A DNA stretch of 64,000 nt from Halohasta litchfieldiae (GTDB lineage: Archaea > Halobacteriota > Halobacteria > Halobacteriales > Haloferacaceae): contig NZ_CP024845.1 in assembly GCF_002788215.1 (NCBI RefSeq), positions 744,001-808,000 on the forward strand, read 5' to 3'. A program made the position numbers and the translations under genes. A model generated the notes under the pieces. That model did no database searches. It was given only the letters and a program-made list of their open reading frames with translations, and was not told the origin of the DNA. Shown piece after piece: positions 8,633 to 17,462 of the stretch; positions within the stretch are counted from its first letter, which is position 1; each line of letters begins with the position of its first letter.

Positions 8633-9142
8633 TCAGGGACAGTCGACGCCTTCGAACGAATCCGGCTCCGGACCTTGATCGACGCCCTCTGTTGTGCCCG
8701 AACCGAGACTCACGAGCATCGCTTGCCCGCCGTAGCCGTGGGTCTGGTCGTGGCCGCGGACAATGACACAGTCGACGTCGTCGGGAACCTCGATTGGCTC
8801 GGACCGGGTAAACGGCTCGGAGGAGTGTGCATGAGTGAGTTCGCGTCGACCGAGTTCCGAGCCATCGAGTGTTTCGACCTGCCACCAGTTGGCGTAGCCG
8901 TCCTCTCCCTCGTCGTCGTGATGCAGTGTGACGGCGAACTCTACGGCCGTCTCCTGCTGTGTGAGCTCCACACCGACGACGTTTGCCTCCTGCAGATTGA
9001 GCCCCGTCCCCGACCCGTCGGTCGACGTGGTGGAGCTGCCGTCAGCCGACTCGTCTGCTGCGGTGCCGCTACAGCCTGCCAGCGTGCCGACGGTAACGAG
9101 ACCGAGACTACCGAGGAGTCGACGGCGCGAATAGCGAGCCAT
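8633..9142 (-). CDS. Tat-exported lipoprotein of unknown function
   Basis: This 169-residue protein begins with SRRRLLGSLGL, a twin-arginine signal, and then LAGC, a lipobox, so it is probably exported folded and lipid anchored. A short Ser/Thr/Gly/Asp linker follows. The remaining ~115 residues look like a beta-sandwich with several conserved-looking His and Trp residues (HHDDEGEDGYANWWQVETLDG, HAHSSEPF). I know no function. It converges with the protease gene. Confidence 0.8.
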   Translation of the reverse strand: MARYSRRRLLGSLGLVTVGTLAGCSGTAADESADGSSTTSTDGSGTGLNLQEANVVGVELTQQETAVEFAVTLHHDDEGEDGYANWWQVETLDGSELGRRELTHAHSSEPFTRSEPIEVPDDVDCVIVRGHDQTHGYGGQAMLVSLGSGTTEGVDQGPEPDSFEGVDCP

Positions 9143-9547
9143 GGGGACGGCACAGCCTCCCGTTTAAAAAGTAGTGTGTCTCTACTCGTCGTAGGAGCCA
9201 CCGACAGCCGATTATATATCATGTGAGCCGACAGTAATGGTCGACTAGCTACTGTATTTCATTACGAGATCCTCGATCAGTACGACCAATCAGGGATATT
9301 TAAACCGCAGTGCGCCACGCTCTGCCCGGCGGAAGTAGATGAGATGTAAAAATGGGCCGGCTCAGATTCGAACATGGCGAGACGGTCGACCTCACTCCGT
9401 TCGGTCGCTGCGACTCGCTGGCTCGAATCTTCGCGTGTTCCATACACCCGCACTCGGAACGCCTTCGTTGTCGCTCACGGCTACGCCGTTCGCATGCATG
9501 GCGCGTAGCGCCACGCCCCGCTCGGCGTTCAGTGAGTGCGGGAGAAG
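9143..9547. other. Gene-poor region downstream of tRNA-Pro
   Basis: No credible protein gene is seen here. The right half (9353-9547) lies 3' of the tRNA and holds a copy of the tRNA 3' end plus GC-rich sequence with short inverted repeats, including TGGCG-N5-CGCCA around 9500. Short frames over this stretch are translations of the tRNA and repeats. Confidence 0.6.
9353..9373 (-). repeat. Duplicate of the tRNA-Pro 3' end (attachment-site scar)
   Basis: These 21 bases are identical, in the same orientation, to 9548-9568, the discriminator base, 3' acceptor strand, 3' T-stem strand and T-loop of tRNA-Pro. Identity stops at the T-loop border. A direct repeat of a tRNA 3' end is the mark left by tyrosine-integrase insertion. 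The 174 bases between the two copies carry no integrase, so an element has probably been deleted. Confidence 0.7.
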
Positions 9548-9620
9548 TGGGCCGGCTCAGATTCGAACTGAGGTTACGGCCACCCGAAGGCCGAAGGATA
9601 CCAAGCTACCCCACCGGCCC
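9548..9620 (-). tRNA. tRNA-Pro (CGG anticodon)
   Basis: The minus strand folds as a cloverleaf: acceptor GGGCCGG pairs with CCGGCCC, the anticodon stem CGGCC pairs with GGCCG around the loop UUCGGGU, giving anticodon CGG, and the T-stem CUCAG pairs with CUGAG around UUCGAAU. The discriminator is A and no CCA is encoded. The D-arm is GGGU...AUCC. It reads the proline codon CCG, and no intron is seen. Confidence 0.92.
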
Positions 9621-9669
9621 GCAGTCGACCAGACACCGTCGCCGAGTTTAACGATTATGGTCTGTCGAC

Positions 9670-10266
9670 TCAGTACGTCTCATAGCCTGCGGTATCGAGC
9701 CAGTTCTGCACCACCGTCATCGTCTGGTCGGCATGCAGAATCTCCGGCCCGACACTGATCCGCTGGTCGGCCTGCTCGGCCAGTAGCTCGGCTTCGTCAT
9801 CAGTGACATCGTGGTGGTCCGACAGCACGAAAATCGGGTTCTCCGGCGGCGCGGCCTCGGCCAATGACTCACCGTCTTCGTGGAGTTCGACAACCGTGCC
9901 ATCACGGGCAACGGTGTCGAGCGTCGACTCGAAGTCCATCCGGTAGAGCTTCACACCCGGCGAGACGTCGGCTGGCTGGTGGCCGATGGCGTCGTCGCGG
10001 GCTTCGAGCGCGCCGCGAATCCGGGAGGCGACCGCTCGCTCGTCGGGATAGAGATGTTTGGCCGTCGACCCATCGAACCGAACGGTGTACTCGTCGTTCA
10101 GTACGAGATGCACGCGTACGTCCTCTCGAATCCCGTGGGAGACAAATAGGCCGGCGTTCACACAGCGACACAGCACGTCGAGTCGACCGGCGCCGCCGCT
10201 GAGATCCGACAGCGAAAACTCCGATGTCGTCGGGGCCTCGTGACCGAGAACAATGAACTGACGCAT
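9670..10266 (-). CDS. trmY: tRNA (pseudouridine-54 N1)-methyltransferase TrmY
   Basis: The 198-residue product matches TrmY, a SPOUT-fold enzyme that methylates N1 of pseudouridine 54 in archaeal tRNA using S-adenosylmethionine. Family marks are MRQFIVLGHEAPTTSEFSLSDLSGGAGRLDVLCRCVNAGLFVSHGIREDVRVHLVL at the N-terminus (in pieces) and the C-terminal knot ENPIFVLSDHHDVT. The start is the ATG at 10266. It acts on the product of Pus10, which is also encoded in this window (21066-22346), so two successive steps of position 54 modification are present. It lies just upstream of tRNA-Pro on the same strand. Confidence 0.95.
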   Translation of the reverse strand: MRQFIVLGHEAPTTSEFSLSDLSGGAGRLDVLCRCVNAGLFVSHGIREDVRVHLVLNDEYTVRFDGSTAKHLYPDERAVASRIRGALEARDDAIGHQPADVSPGVKLYRMDFESTLDTVARDGTVVELHEDGESLAEAAPPENPIFVLSDHHDVTDDEAELLAEQADQRISVGPEILHADQTMTVVQNWLDTAGYETY

Positions 10267-10321
10267 ACTGATCAATAGCGGGCACTGGCTAAGTTGGTAC
10301 TGATTCGCTGCGGAGGGATCT

Positions 10322-10582
10322 TCAGGCGGCGGTCGGCAGATAGCTGTTGCCGTCTCGATCCACGAGATCCTTCGTCATCAGCGTGTTGAGGATCGGTAAC
10401 AGCGAGATGCTTTTCATCTCCAATGACTGGTTGAGTTCGTTGAGCGTCGACTCACCACTGACCCGGAGGTAGAGGTAGACGAGTTTCGTGCCATCGGAGC
10501 TGAGTTCGGCGGGGACCGAAACCGACTCGGGATCTGCTGGACCGTACTGGTCTGATGCGGATTCCGTGGGTGGGTTACTCAT
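10322..10582 (-). CDS. Small winged-helix DNA-binding protein (haloarchaeal)
   Basis: An 86-residue protein whose second half has a winged-helix pattern: LVYLYLRVSGESTLNELNQSLEMKSISLLPILNTLMTKDLVDRDGNSYLP, i.e. a helix-turn-helix followed by a beta wing. Such short haloarchaeal proteins resemble MarR/ArsR-type regulators without a sensor domain. No ligand site is seen. It is monocistronic, with a 218-base upstream gap. Confidence 0.7.
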   Translation of the reverse strand: MSNPPTESASDQYGPADPESVSVPAELSSDGTKLVYLYLRVSGESTLNELNQSLEMKSISLLPILNTLMTKDLVDRDGNSYLPTAA

Positions 10583-10800
10583 GGTAATTGGGTGTGCGCA
10601 GACGAGGACTGGAGGGGGGTGACTGTGCTGTCGCTCGCTGCAGACTGCCGATCACGATCCACAGTCGACCTCGCCGGGCGCTTCACCTATCGAAGAGTAG
10701 GGCTTGCCTAATAGCTGTTGTGTGGGGTGAAATTGGATGTCTACGGGAATGGTAAAACAATTAAAACAGCCTGTGGCAGACTGTTCGGCCAGCGAACTAC

Positions 10801-11274
10801 TCAGTCGGCATACTCCAACTGACTCGTTTCTTCGAGGCTGTCGAGACAGCTTCCAACCGTCTGCACGGTTCCATCGTCGACGTGGGGATACACGGCATTG
10901 AGTTCCGCTTCCTCGTAGACGGCCAGACAGACGCTGGGAAGTGTCACCACACGGTAGTTCTCGTCGGTGATCTCACAGTCGAGCGACTGAATCTTGAACG
11001 CCGAATGAAGCCCGACCGACTCGGCGTTGGCCCACTGCTGGAACGCGGTGAAATGGTCGAAGACGCGCTGATAGTACGAGGTCCCTTCCAGCGGGCCCGA
11101 AATGCGGATCTCTTTGGCCCAGATCTGGACGTCGTACTCCTTGATCCGGTCGGCGTCATCGAGGTCGGCGAGTCGTTCCAACACCGCCTGTTTGCGCCGC
11201 TCACAGCCTAACTCCGGACCTGCACGGATAAAGAGCTTGACAGTGCGCTGCTTCGGATGACTCTCTGCGATCAT
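10801..11274 (-). CDS. Conserved haloarchaeal protein, unknown function
   Basis: A 157-residue soluble protein that I do not assign. It starts RTVKLFIRAGPELGCERRKQAVLERLADLDD, a ferredoxin-like beta-alpha-beta pattern, and contains LDCEITDENYRVVTLPSVCLAVYEEAEL. The frame is open to 11316, but a TATA-like TTATATA lies about 28 bases before the ATG at 11274, which supports that start and a nearly leaderless transcript. No partner is apparent. Confidence 0.65.
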   Translation of the reverse strand: MIAESHPKQRTVKLFIRAGPELGCERRKQAVLERLADLDDADRIKEYDVQIWAKEIRISGPLEGTSYYQRVFDHFTAFQQWANAESVGLHSAFKIQSLDCEITDENYRVVTLPSVCLAVYEEAELNAVYPHVDDGTVQTVGSCLDSLEETSQLEYAD

Positions 11275-11424
11275 TGTCGGAGAGGTACGCGAACCACGGG
11301 TATATAATGACCTCACGATCTCAGTATCGACGTTCAGTACGCTAACACAGTCGAATTCGGAATAAAAGACAGTCGGCCAAATGGACCTGTCGACTATCGT
11401 GAGTCGTAGCGTCAGGTCGGCGTC

Positions 11425-12054
11425 TTACTCGTCGTCCGATTCGGGAACGGGGTCGATCAGGACGACGGCCTCACCTTTGATGAGTTGTGTCTCGGAGTCG
11501 TCATGGACGTCGGTCGACAGGATGTATTTGTTGTCTTCGAGATCATCGATGACCTCGATGGTAGCGGTGAGTCGGTCGCCGATGTAGGCGGGCGCGAGAA
11601 AGGACAGATCCTGAGAGAGATAGATCGTCAATCCGGGAAGCCGTGCGAGGGCGGCACTGATCAGCCCCGAGACGAGCGTGCCGTGGGCGATTCGGGTGCC
11701 AAAACGACTTTTTTCGGCGAACTCGTCTTCAAGATGGAGGCGATTGGTATCTCCCGAAATGTCCGCGAACGCCCCCACGTCCTCGTCGCTGAACGTTTTG
11801 GAGAACGTGATTCGGTCGCCGACCGACAGTACGCCCGGCTCGTCGCTCTCTCGGGTGAGCTCCCACTCGGGGCGGGCGTAGGCGACCGACGGTCCCCCGC
11901 TCGTTCGGTCGGTGTCGCTAACGCCGTAGGCAGCCAACGCCGCACGGTTGACTTCGACGGCACTCTTGACGAGATGTCCCGTCGCCCGGACCCATGCATC
12001 CGCCATGTTGTACGGTACAGTTTCAATGCCCGCCGTAGATTCTTCACCATTCAT
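11425..12054 (-). CDS. phaJ: MaoC-family (R)-specific enoyl-CoA hydratase (PhaJ type)
   Basis: The 209-residue protein has an N-terminal ~60-residue extension and a C-terminal hot-dog fold of the MaoC/PhaJ type. The hydratase motif is seen in DISGDTNRLHLEDEFA (catalytic Asp and His) and GTRIAHGTLVSGLISAALARLPG. PhaJ makes (R)-3-hydroxyacyl-CoA from enoyl-CoA, linking beta-oxidation to polyhydroxyalkanoate (PHA). It is divergent from phaR, and the 173-base space between them holds nested inverted repeats. The place next to phaRPEC supports the name. Confidence 0.88.
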   Translation of the reverse strand: MNGEESTAGIETVPYNMADAWVRATGHLVKSAVEVNRAALAAYGVSDTDRTSGGPSVAYARPEWELTRESDEPGVLSVGDRITFSKTFSDEDVGAFADISGDTNRLHLEDEFAEKSRFGTRIAHGTLVSGLISAALARLPGLTIYLSQDLSFLAPAYIGDRLTATIEVIDDLEDNKYILSTDVHDDSETQLIKGEAVVLIDPVPESDDE

Positions 12055-12146
12055 GATTAGTGATATTCGGAACTCGGTGGGTACCTGCCTTATCGGTTTC
12101 GGTCAGCCACCCGCTGGTCGACTCCTAGCTACGGTGTACCCTCATT

Positions 12147-12193
12147 TACCATTTGTTGCCATTGAATGGTATGTGTTGGTATCTGGCGACAAA
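12147..12193. promoter_or_regulatory. Nested inverted repeats in the phaJ-phaR divergent promoter
   Basis: Two overlapping repeats are seen: TACCATT-N11-AATGGTA (12147-12171) and TTTGTTGCCA paired with TGGCGACAAA (12152-12161 and 12184-12193, 9 of 10 matches). They lie 35-80 bases before the phaR ATG, where a regulator could control both directions. PhaR of Haloferax mediterranei is known to bind its own promoter, so autoregulation is a natural guess. Confidence 0.45.
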
Positions 12194-12227
12194 CACTAAG
12201 TGAGTATCCACCGAAGGTGTAATCGAG

Positions 12228-12554
12228 ATGACGAACGGCTCAGACGAGATGGCGTGGTCGCCGATGCAGTTTGCAACACAACTGCAGGAGGCTGGCCAAG
12301 AGATGACCGCACAGCAGATGCAGGCATTCACCGAACTCCTGTCTTCGAGTACAGACAGTGGGCCGTCGGGGTTCGATCCGGCGGGGATGGCCTCGCTCGG
12401 CACGGGGATGGCGATGTTCAAGACCCGTGTCCAGAGCGGCGGCCGAATCAGTATTCCCGACACCGAACGCGAGGTGTTGGGTATCGACGAGGGAGATATC
12501 GTCCAGACGTTCGTCATCCCAATCACGCAGCCCTCCAGTGATACCAATGAGTAA
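12228..12554 (+). CDS. phaR: PHA regulator PhaR (AbrB-type)
   Basis: The 108-residue protein has a C-terminal AbrB/SpoVT swapped-hairpin domain, KTRVQSGGRISIPDTEREVLGIDEGDIVQTFVI, and an N-terminal helical half (SPMQFATQLQEAGQEMTAQQMQAFTELL) that could touch the granule. Haloarchaeal PhaR binds DNA and controls phasin and granule formation. Its last 8 bases overlap phaP, so regulator and phasin are coupled as in Haloferax mediterranei. Confidence 0.88.
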   Translation: MTNGSDEMAWSPMQFATQLQEAGQEMTAQQMQAFTELLSSSTDSGPSGFDPAGMASLGTGMAMFKTRVQSGGRISIPDTEREVLGIDEGDIVQTFVIPITQPSSDTNE

Positions 12555-13137
12555 CACAGAACAGCAGTACACAGCGTCCAACCCGATGGCATCGATGTTC
12601 GAATTCCAGCGACAGTCGATCAAGCAGGGTCAGCAGGTCCTCCAGCAGAGCATGAACGCCCAAAAGCAGGCCCCCCGCGTCTGGAAAGACGCAATGGAGT
12701 CCCAGCGGTCGGTCCAGAAAACGGGGCTCGAAGCCTCTCGCAGCGTCGCCAAAAGCATCGTCGAGATGATGGAAGCGAGCATCCCGAGCGACCAACCGAT
12801 GGTCGACGAGGACGACAGTGATGCCACCGAACGACAGCACGAGGCCTTCGAGAGCCTCCACCAAGCGGTCGAAGATCAGTTCGAGGCCGTCGACGAGATC
12901 AGCGACCAGACGTGGGACTCCATCGAACAGCAGCTCGACGAAAACGCCGACAACTACGCCGAGTTCGTCGACCAGTCCACGTCGATGACCGAGGAGTCGG
13001 TCAACGCCTTGGTCGACTCCCTTGAGGACGTCCAGTCGGATGTCGAGGATATCGAGTTCAGCGTCGAGGCCGAGACCGACCAGTCGGTTGGGACCAGCCG
13101 GATGGACGTCGACATCGACGACGAAGAGACGGCCTGA
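12547..13137 (+). CDS. phaP: PHA granule phasin PhaP
   Basis: A 196-residue, highly acidic, almost wholly helical protein rich in Gln, Glu and Asp (FEFQRQSIKQGQQVLQQSMNAQKQ and long amphipathic repeats), without enzyme motifs. This is the pattern of haloarchaeal phasins that coat PHA granules. The start is the ATG at 12547, which overlaps the end of phaR by 8 bases; upstream sequence in the frame is the out-of-frame shadow of phaR. phaE follows after 23 bases. Confidence 0.88.
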   Translation: MSNTEQQYTASNPMASMFEFQRQSIKQGQQVLQQSMNAQKQAPRVWKDAMESQRSVQKTGLEASRSVAKSIVEMMEASIPSDQPMVDEDDSDATERQHEAFESLHQAVEDQFEAVDEISDQTWDSIEQQLDENADNYAEFVDQSTSMTEESVNALVDSLEDVQSDVEDIEFSVEAETDQSVGTSRMDVDIDDEETA

Positions 13138-13160
13138 GCGGTCGACTACGAGAGCCTCCG

Positions 13161-13715
13161 ATGTCAGATACAACCCAAGCAACCGCCGGTGACGAACCGT
13201 GGAGCGAGTACGCCGAGGAGCTGAACCAGTCGTTCTTCGAGGCGTTCGAGCAGAACATGCAGATGCAGTCGGAGTTCCTCGATTCGTGGCGGGAGTCGTT
13301 CGGAGAGAGCAACATCGACGAGACCACCGTCGAGGGAATGGCCGGAGCCAGCCGGGCCTACGAGGTCTGGATGGAGGCCGCCGAAAGCCAGTACGAACTC
13401 GTTGCCGAGTCGCTCCGCGGTGAGGACGTCGACCTAGAGGAGTTCCGAGATCTCTGGCTCAACGCCTCGAACGAGGCGTTCAAAGAGGTGATGGGAACGA
13501 GCGCCTTTGCGGCGGCGACCGGCCAGACGATTGGCGATATGCTTGAGGCGAGCGAACAGCTCGATCACGCAAGCCAAGAAACCCTCCGTTCGATGGGCTT
13601 TGCCACCGAGGGTGACATCGAGGAAATCGGCGAGCGATTGGTCGAACTCGAACGTCGACAGCATGCGGTCGAACAGAAGATTGACCGTCTCATCGAACTG
13701 CAAGAGGAGGACTGA
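13161..13715 (+). CDS. phaE: PHA synthase subunit PhaE
   Basis: The 184-residue helical acidic protein is the small partner of class III PHA synthase. It has [20 protein letters not shown] near the N-terminus, a central [20 protein letters not shown] and a C-terminal coiled coil ([27 protein letters not shown]). Haloarchaeal PhaE is shorter than bacterial versions, as here. It is needed for synthase activity and lies 8 bases before phaC. Confidence 0.9.
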   Translation: MSDTTQATAGDEPWSEYAEELNQSFFEAFEQNMQMQSEFLDSWRESFGESNIDETTVEGMAGASRAYEVWMEAAESQYELVAESLRGEDVDLEEFRDLWLNASNEAFKEVMGTSAFAAATGQTIGDMLEASEQLDHASQETLRSMGFATEGDIEEIGERLVELERRQHAVEQKIDRLIELQEED

Positions 13716-13723
13716 ACCATTTC

Positions 13724-15265
13724 ATGAACCCCCTCACCGCCACAATCGACGCCCAGCAGCGCGGCTTTGAGGCGACCGCGGAGTTCCTCGAAAAAACTCC
13801 CAAACTCGCCGAACAGATGGAACGGGTCTCCGATATCGACGTCGGAATGACTCCCAGCGAAGTCGTCTACGAGGAAAACAAGCTGCAACTGCTCCACTAC
13901 AAGCCAGCGGAGGTGGGTATCGAGCCGGAGACGACACACGATATACCGATCCTGATCGTCTACGCGCTGATCAACAAGCCCTACATTCTCGATCTCCAGC
14001 CGGATCGAAGCGTCGTCCGTCGACTGCTTGAAGCTGGGTTCGACGTCTACCTCATCGACTGGGGCGAGCCCTCACGGCTTGATTCGAGCCTCACACTCGA
14101 CGATTACGTCACCCGGTACACCGACAACTGCGTCGACGTCGTCCGCGAACGCTCCGGTCAGGAGTCGATCAACCTGTTCGGCTACTGTATGGGTGGGACG
14201 ATGAGCGTGATGTACGCCTCGCTGTTTCCCGACAAAGTCCGGAACCTCGGCCTGATGGCCGCAGGCCTCTGCTTCGACGATACCGGTGGCGTGCTCGAAC
14301 TCTGGGGCGAAGAAGAATACTACGACGCCGAGCAGGTAACTGACACCTTCGGCAACGTCCCGGCGGACTTCCTCGATGTCGGCTTCGCGCTGATGGACCC
14401 GGTGTCGAACTACGTAAGCAAATATTTGCGGCTCTACGACAACGTCGACGACGACGAGTTCGTCGAGAACTTCGCCCGAATGGAACGCTGGCTCGACGAA
14501 GGGATCGACGTTGCCGGTGAGACCTACCAGCAGTTCATCGAGGATATCTATCAGGACAACAAACTGGCGCGCAACGAGTTCTACCTCGGCGACAAACACG
14601 TCGACCTCGCTAACATCGAGATGCCAATCGTGCAGGTGGTCGGCGACTACGACCATCTGATCCCGCCGGAGTCGAGCACGCAGTTCAATGATCTGGTGGC
14701 GAGCGACGATGTGACGACAATCGATGCGTCGACCGGCCACATCGGGCTCTCGGTGTCGTCGAGTTCACACGAGGTGCTGTGGCCCAGCGTCGCCGACTGG
14801 TTCGGCGAGCGATCCAATCCGGAGACAGAAGGTGAGGCCGAAGCCGAACCGGACACGGAACCGGAACCGGAATCCGAGGCTGAGACAGAGCCTGACGACA
14901 CGGAGTCGACCGGCAGTGAGGCCGAGCCGCGTGATATCGAGCCCGAGACGAACGAAGCCGAAACGAACGAAGCCGAAACGGGTGACGAGGACGCTGTGGC
15001 CGCCGACGAGCCCGACGAAACTGCGGAGGTCGACGAACTCGACGACACTGACGAGTCGACGTTCTCGAAAGGAGTCGGTGGCGATGATCTGGAGTCAATC
15101 CACGGAATCGGTCCTCACTACGCCGAACAACTTCGTGGTGCAGGCGTCGACAGTGTCGGCGCACTCGCCGACGCTGACGCTGAATCGGTGACCGAGAGCG
15201 TCACGGCCTCCACTGAACAGGTCCGAGAGTGGATCGACAACGCGACAGAGTACCAGTCGGAGTAG
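13724..15265 (+). CDS. phaC: Class III PHA synthase PhaC with C-terminal helix-hairpin-helix domain
   Basis: PhaC polymerises (R)-3-hydroxyacyl-CoA into PHA on the granule surface. The alpha/beta-hydrolase core covers about residues 60-360: the lipase-like box GYCMGG with Cys near 155, an Asp in [10 protein letters not shown] and a His in [10 protein letters not shown] form the triad. Residues ~365-450 are an acidic linker with a repeated ETNEA unit. The last ~60 residues, [32 protein letters not shown], look like a helix-hairpin-helix domain of the type that binds DNA. At 513 residues it is longer than a plain class III PhaC. It follows phaE by 8 bases. Confidence 0.93.
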   Translation: MNPLTATIDAQQRGFEATAEFLEKTPKLAEQMERVSDIDVGMTPSEVVYEENKLQLLHYKPAEVGIEPETTHDIPILIVYALINKPYILDLQPDRSVVRRLLEAGFDVYLIDWGEPSRLDSSLTLDDYVTRYTDNCVDVVRERSGQESINLFGYCMGGTMSVMYASLFPDKVRNLGLMAAGLCFDDTGGVLELWGEEEYYDAEQVTDTFGNVPADFLDVGFALMDPVSNYVSKYLRLYDNVDDDEFVENFARMERWLDEGIDVAGETYQQFIEDIYQDNKLARNEFYLGDKHVDLANIEMPIVQVVGDYDHLIPPESSTQFNDLVASDDVTTIDASTGHIGLSVSSSSHEVLWPSVADWFGERSNPETEGEAEAEPDTEPEPESEAETEPDDTESTGSEAEPRDIEPETNEAETNEAETGDEDAVAADEPDETAEVDELDDTDESTFSKGVGGDDLESIHGIGPHYAEQLRGAGVDSVGALADADAESVTESVTASTEQVREWIDNATEYQSE

Positions 15266-15501
15266 TCTCGAAGCGGTTTGTCGTCGGCTGTGCTGCTGGC
15301 GGATTTTTTTGATAGCCGTACCGTACTGAGTACTGCAACAAGACTTAATGGCGGATTCGACACACCAGTAGACAAGCGGTCGACACGGTGTGTCCGCCAC
15401 TCCCTCCAGCGGTTGTCTGCAGTCCATCAGCCACTGAGCCGACAGCTCTCCACAACGGGGGGTGTTTTCCACATCCACTGTTGCCGCCCATTCCCCGCAA
15501 T

Positions 15502-16245
15502 ATGAAATTAGATTCCCAAACGTGCGTTGTTACCGGCTCGTCACGCGGTATTGGCAAAGGCATTGCAACCGAACTCGCCTCCCACGGCGCAAACGTCGTC
15601 GTCAACTACCGAAACTCCGAACGGGAAGCCTACGACGTTGTCGACGAGATCGAAGCCGACGGCGGCACAGCAATCGCTGTGCAGGCCGATGTGACCGAAG
15701 AAGACGAGGTCGAAGCGATGGTCGGCCGGGTCCGGAACGCCTTCGGTCCGACCGACGTGCTCGTCAACAACGCTGGTATCACCGTCGACAAGAAGTTCGA
15801 TAACATGACCCGTGAGGACTGGGATGCAGTGATGGATGTCAATCTCGGCGGCGTCTACAACTGCACCAACGCCTTTTTCGACGATCTGAAAGCCGCCGAC
15901 CACGGTCGACTGATCAACATTTCGAGCGTCGTCGGCCAGCAGGGCAACTACGGACAGGCCAACTACGCGGCCACCAAAAGCGGGCTGTTCGGCTTTACCC
16001 GGACGATTGCGCTCGAACTCGCCGACACTGAAACGACCGCCAACTGCGTCTCGCCGGGGTTCGTCCAGACCGATATGCTGGATAAAGTGCCCGAACGCGT
16101 CCAGAACAAGATCCTCGAACGGATTCCGCTCGACCGGTTTGCCGAGGTCGACGACGTAGCCTGCATCGTGCGGTTCCTCGCCAGTGAGGATTCGAGCTAT
16201 ATGACCGGGCAGGTTTTCGGCGTCAACGGTGGGATGGAGTGGTAA
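15502..16245 (+). CDS. phaB: Acetoacetyl-CoA reductase PhaB (short-chain dehydrogenase)
   Basis: A 247-residue short-chain dehydrogenase: TGSSRGIGKGIA nucleotide-binding loop, NNAG, ISSVVG with the Ser, and YAATKSG with the Tyr-x-x-x-Lys catalytic pair. It matches FabG/PhaB, and its position after phaC points to NADPH-dependent reduction of acetoacetyl-CoA to (R)-3-hydroxybutyryl-CoA. The frame is open upstream to 15388, but similarity starts at the ATG at 15502. A T-run near 15303 and a 236-base gap suggest it has its own promoter. Confidence 0.93.
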   Translation: MKLDSQTCVVTGSSRGIGKGIATELASHGANVVVNYRNSEREAYDVVDEIEADGGTAIAVQADVTEEDEVEAMVGRVRNAFGPTDVLVNNAGITVDKKFDNMTREDWDAVMDVNLGGVYNCTNAFFDDLKAADHGRLINISSVVGQQGNYGQANYAATKSGLFGFTRTIALELADTETTANCVSPGFVQTDMLDKVPERVQNKILERIPLDRFAEVDDVACIVRFLASEDSSYMTGQVFGVNGGMEW

Positions 16246-16281
16246 TCTTACTTATAGGTGGCCCCCGAACCGGGAACTGAG

Positions 16282-16566
16282 ATGCCAACAGTGAGCGTCG
16301 ACCTCGATGAGGAGCTGTTCGAGTGGCTCAGCCAGCGCACCCGTGATCACGACTCGTCTCCGGCCGCTGAACTCGCCGCACTCGCCGCGGAGGCCCGCTC
16401 CCGCGAGTTGGCCGACGAACCAGCGACCGAACTTCCGGTCGGCGTCTACGAAGCCGACGACGGTACCACCGTCGTCGAACTCGGTGATCCCGAAACCGAC
16501 GAAACCGATCTCCCGGTCGGCGTTTATCACGAGAAAGATACGGACGCTGACGAACCGGACTCCTAG
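16282..16566 (+). CDS. Small acidic protein with repeated LPVGVY unit
   Basis: A 94-residue protein of unknown function. Residues 1-25 (PTVSVDLDEELFEWLSQRTRD) have a ribbon-helix-helix-like pattern. The C-terminal half carries two copies of a unit with LPVGVYEADDGT / LPVGVYHEKDTD. A TATA-like CTTATA about 30 bases before the ATG at 16282 supports that start over the GTG at 16258. It may belong to the PHA locus by position only. Confidence 0.6.
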   Translation: MPTVSVDLDEELFEWLSQRTRDHDSSPAAELAALAAEARSRELADEPATELPVGVYEADDGTTVVELGDPETDETDLPVGVYHEKDTDADEPDS

Positions 16567-16652
16567 CTAGGATAGCTGGGCTATCAACGTTGATTCATCG
16601 CTAACCCTCGCACATCCATTTTAAAAGAAGGCTGCTGAGTGGATCGCCCCGG

Positions 16653-17462
16653 TTAGTCGGTCAGCCCGTAACCGCGTTTGAACAGCACGATATTCATCGC
16701 AACCACGACGGCTGTTCCGGCAGATAGCACCGCCAGCGAGGTCAGTGGGTCGACTTCCGCAACGCCCAGGAATCCATAGCGGACGCCGTTGACCATGTAC
16801 ACCATCGGGTTCATGAGCGAAACCGTCTGGAGCATCGGCGGCAGGTCCTGCAGCGAGTAGAATACGGCCCCGAAGAACACCAGCGGTCGGAGCAGGAACT
16901 GATTCATCATCGTCAGATCGTCAAAATCGTCAGCGACGAGCCCGCCGACGATGCCGAGGCTCGAAAACAGCAGGGTGATGACGAGCATGAACGCGACGAG
17001 GAACAACGGTTGCTCAATTGGGACTGGCTGGTAGAGCCCGCCGATAATGACGACACCCAACACCGAGATGAGCGTCCCGACGAGGACGCCTCGCAGGGCC
17101 GACGACAGCAGATAGGCCCAAACCATCTGACTGTAGGACAGCGGCGAGGTTAGCGTCTCGTCGATATACTCGTTCCACCGCCCGTGGAAGATCGAAAACG
17201 AGGCGTTCTCGAAGGCGTTCGAGACCGCCCCGAGCACCACTAGCCCCGGTAGAATAAACAGAATGTACGGGACACCGATGATGTCGCCTACACGTGTTCC
17301 AAGCACGACCCCGAACACAGAGAAGTACAGCACATTGGTGATAAACGGCGGAACAAAGGTGTTCTGCGGTCGACGCACGAAGCGCAGAATCTCTCGTTTG
17401 ACCAGCGTGTAGAAGCCAGTCGGGATCCCTGCCGCAGCAGCTGCGCGGTCGACAACGCTCAT
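16653..17462 (-). CDS. ABC-2 type transporter permease
   Basis: A 269-residue protein with six predicted spans of the ABC-2 permease type. It starts TLVKREILRFVRRPQNTFVPPFITNVLY, and the central loop has the ENASFSIFHGRWNEYIDETLTSPLSYSQM stretch typical of multidrug and polysaccharide exporters. Its start overlaps the ATP-binding subunit stop by 4 bases (ATGA). With the upstream ArsR gene it forms a three-gene operon. The exported substrate is unknown. Confidence 0.9.
   Translation of the reverse strand: MSVVDRAAAAAGIPTGFYTLVKREILRFVRRPQNTFVPPFITNVLYFSVFGVVLGTRVGDIIGVPYILFILPGLVVLGAVSNAFENASFSIFHGRWNEYIDETLTSPLSYSQMVWAYLLSSALRGVLVGTLISVLGVVIIGGLYQPVPIEQPLFLVAFMLVITLLFSSLGIVGGLVADDFDDLTMMNQFLLRPLVFFGAVFYSLQDLPPMLQTVSLMNPMVYMVNGVRYGFLGVAEVDPLTSLAVLSAGTAVVVAMNIVLFKRGYGLTD

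Noticed and set aside
9339-9758. Short open frames across the tRNA-Pro region
   Set aside because: They are translations of the tRNA gene, its duplicated end and repeats.
12358-12546. Upstream extension of phaP
   Set aside because: This stretch is phaR read in another frame; the phaP start at 12547 gives a typical phasin.
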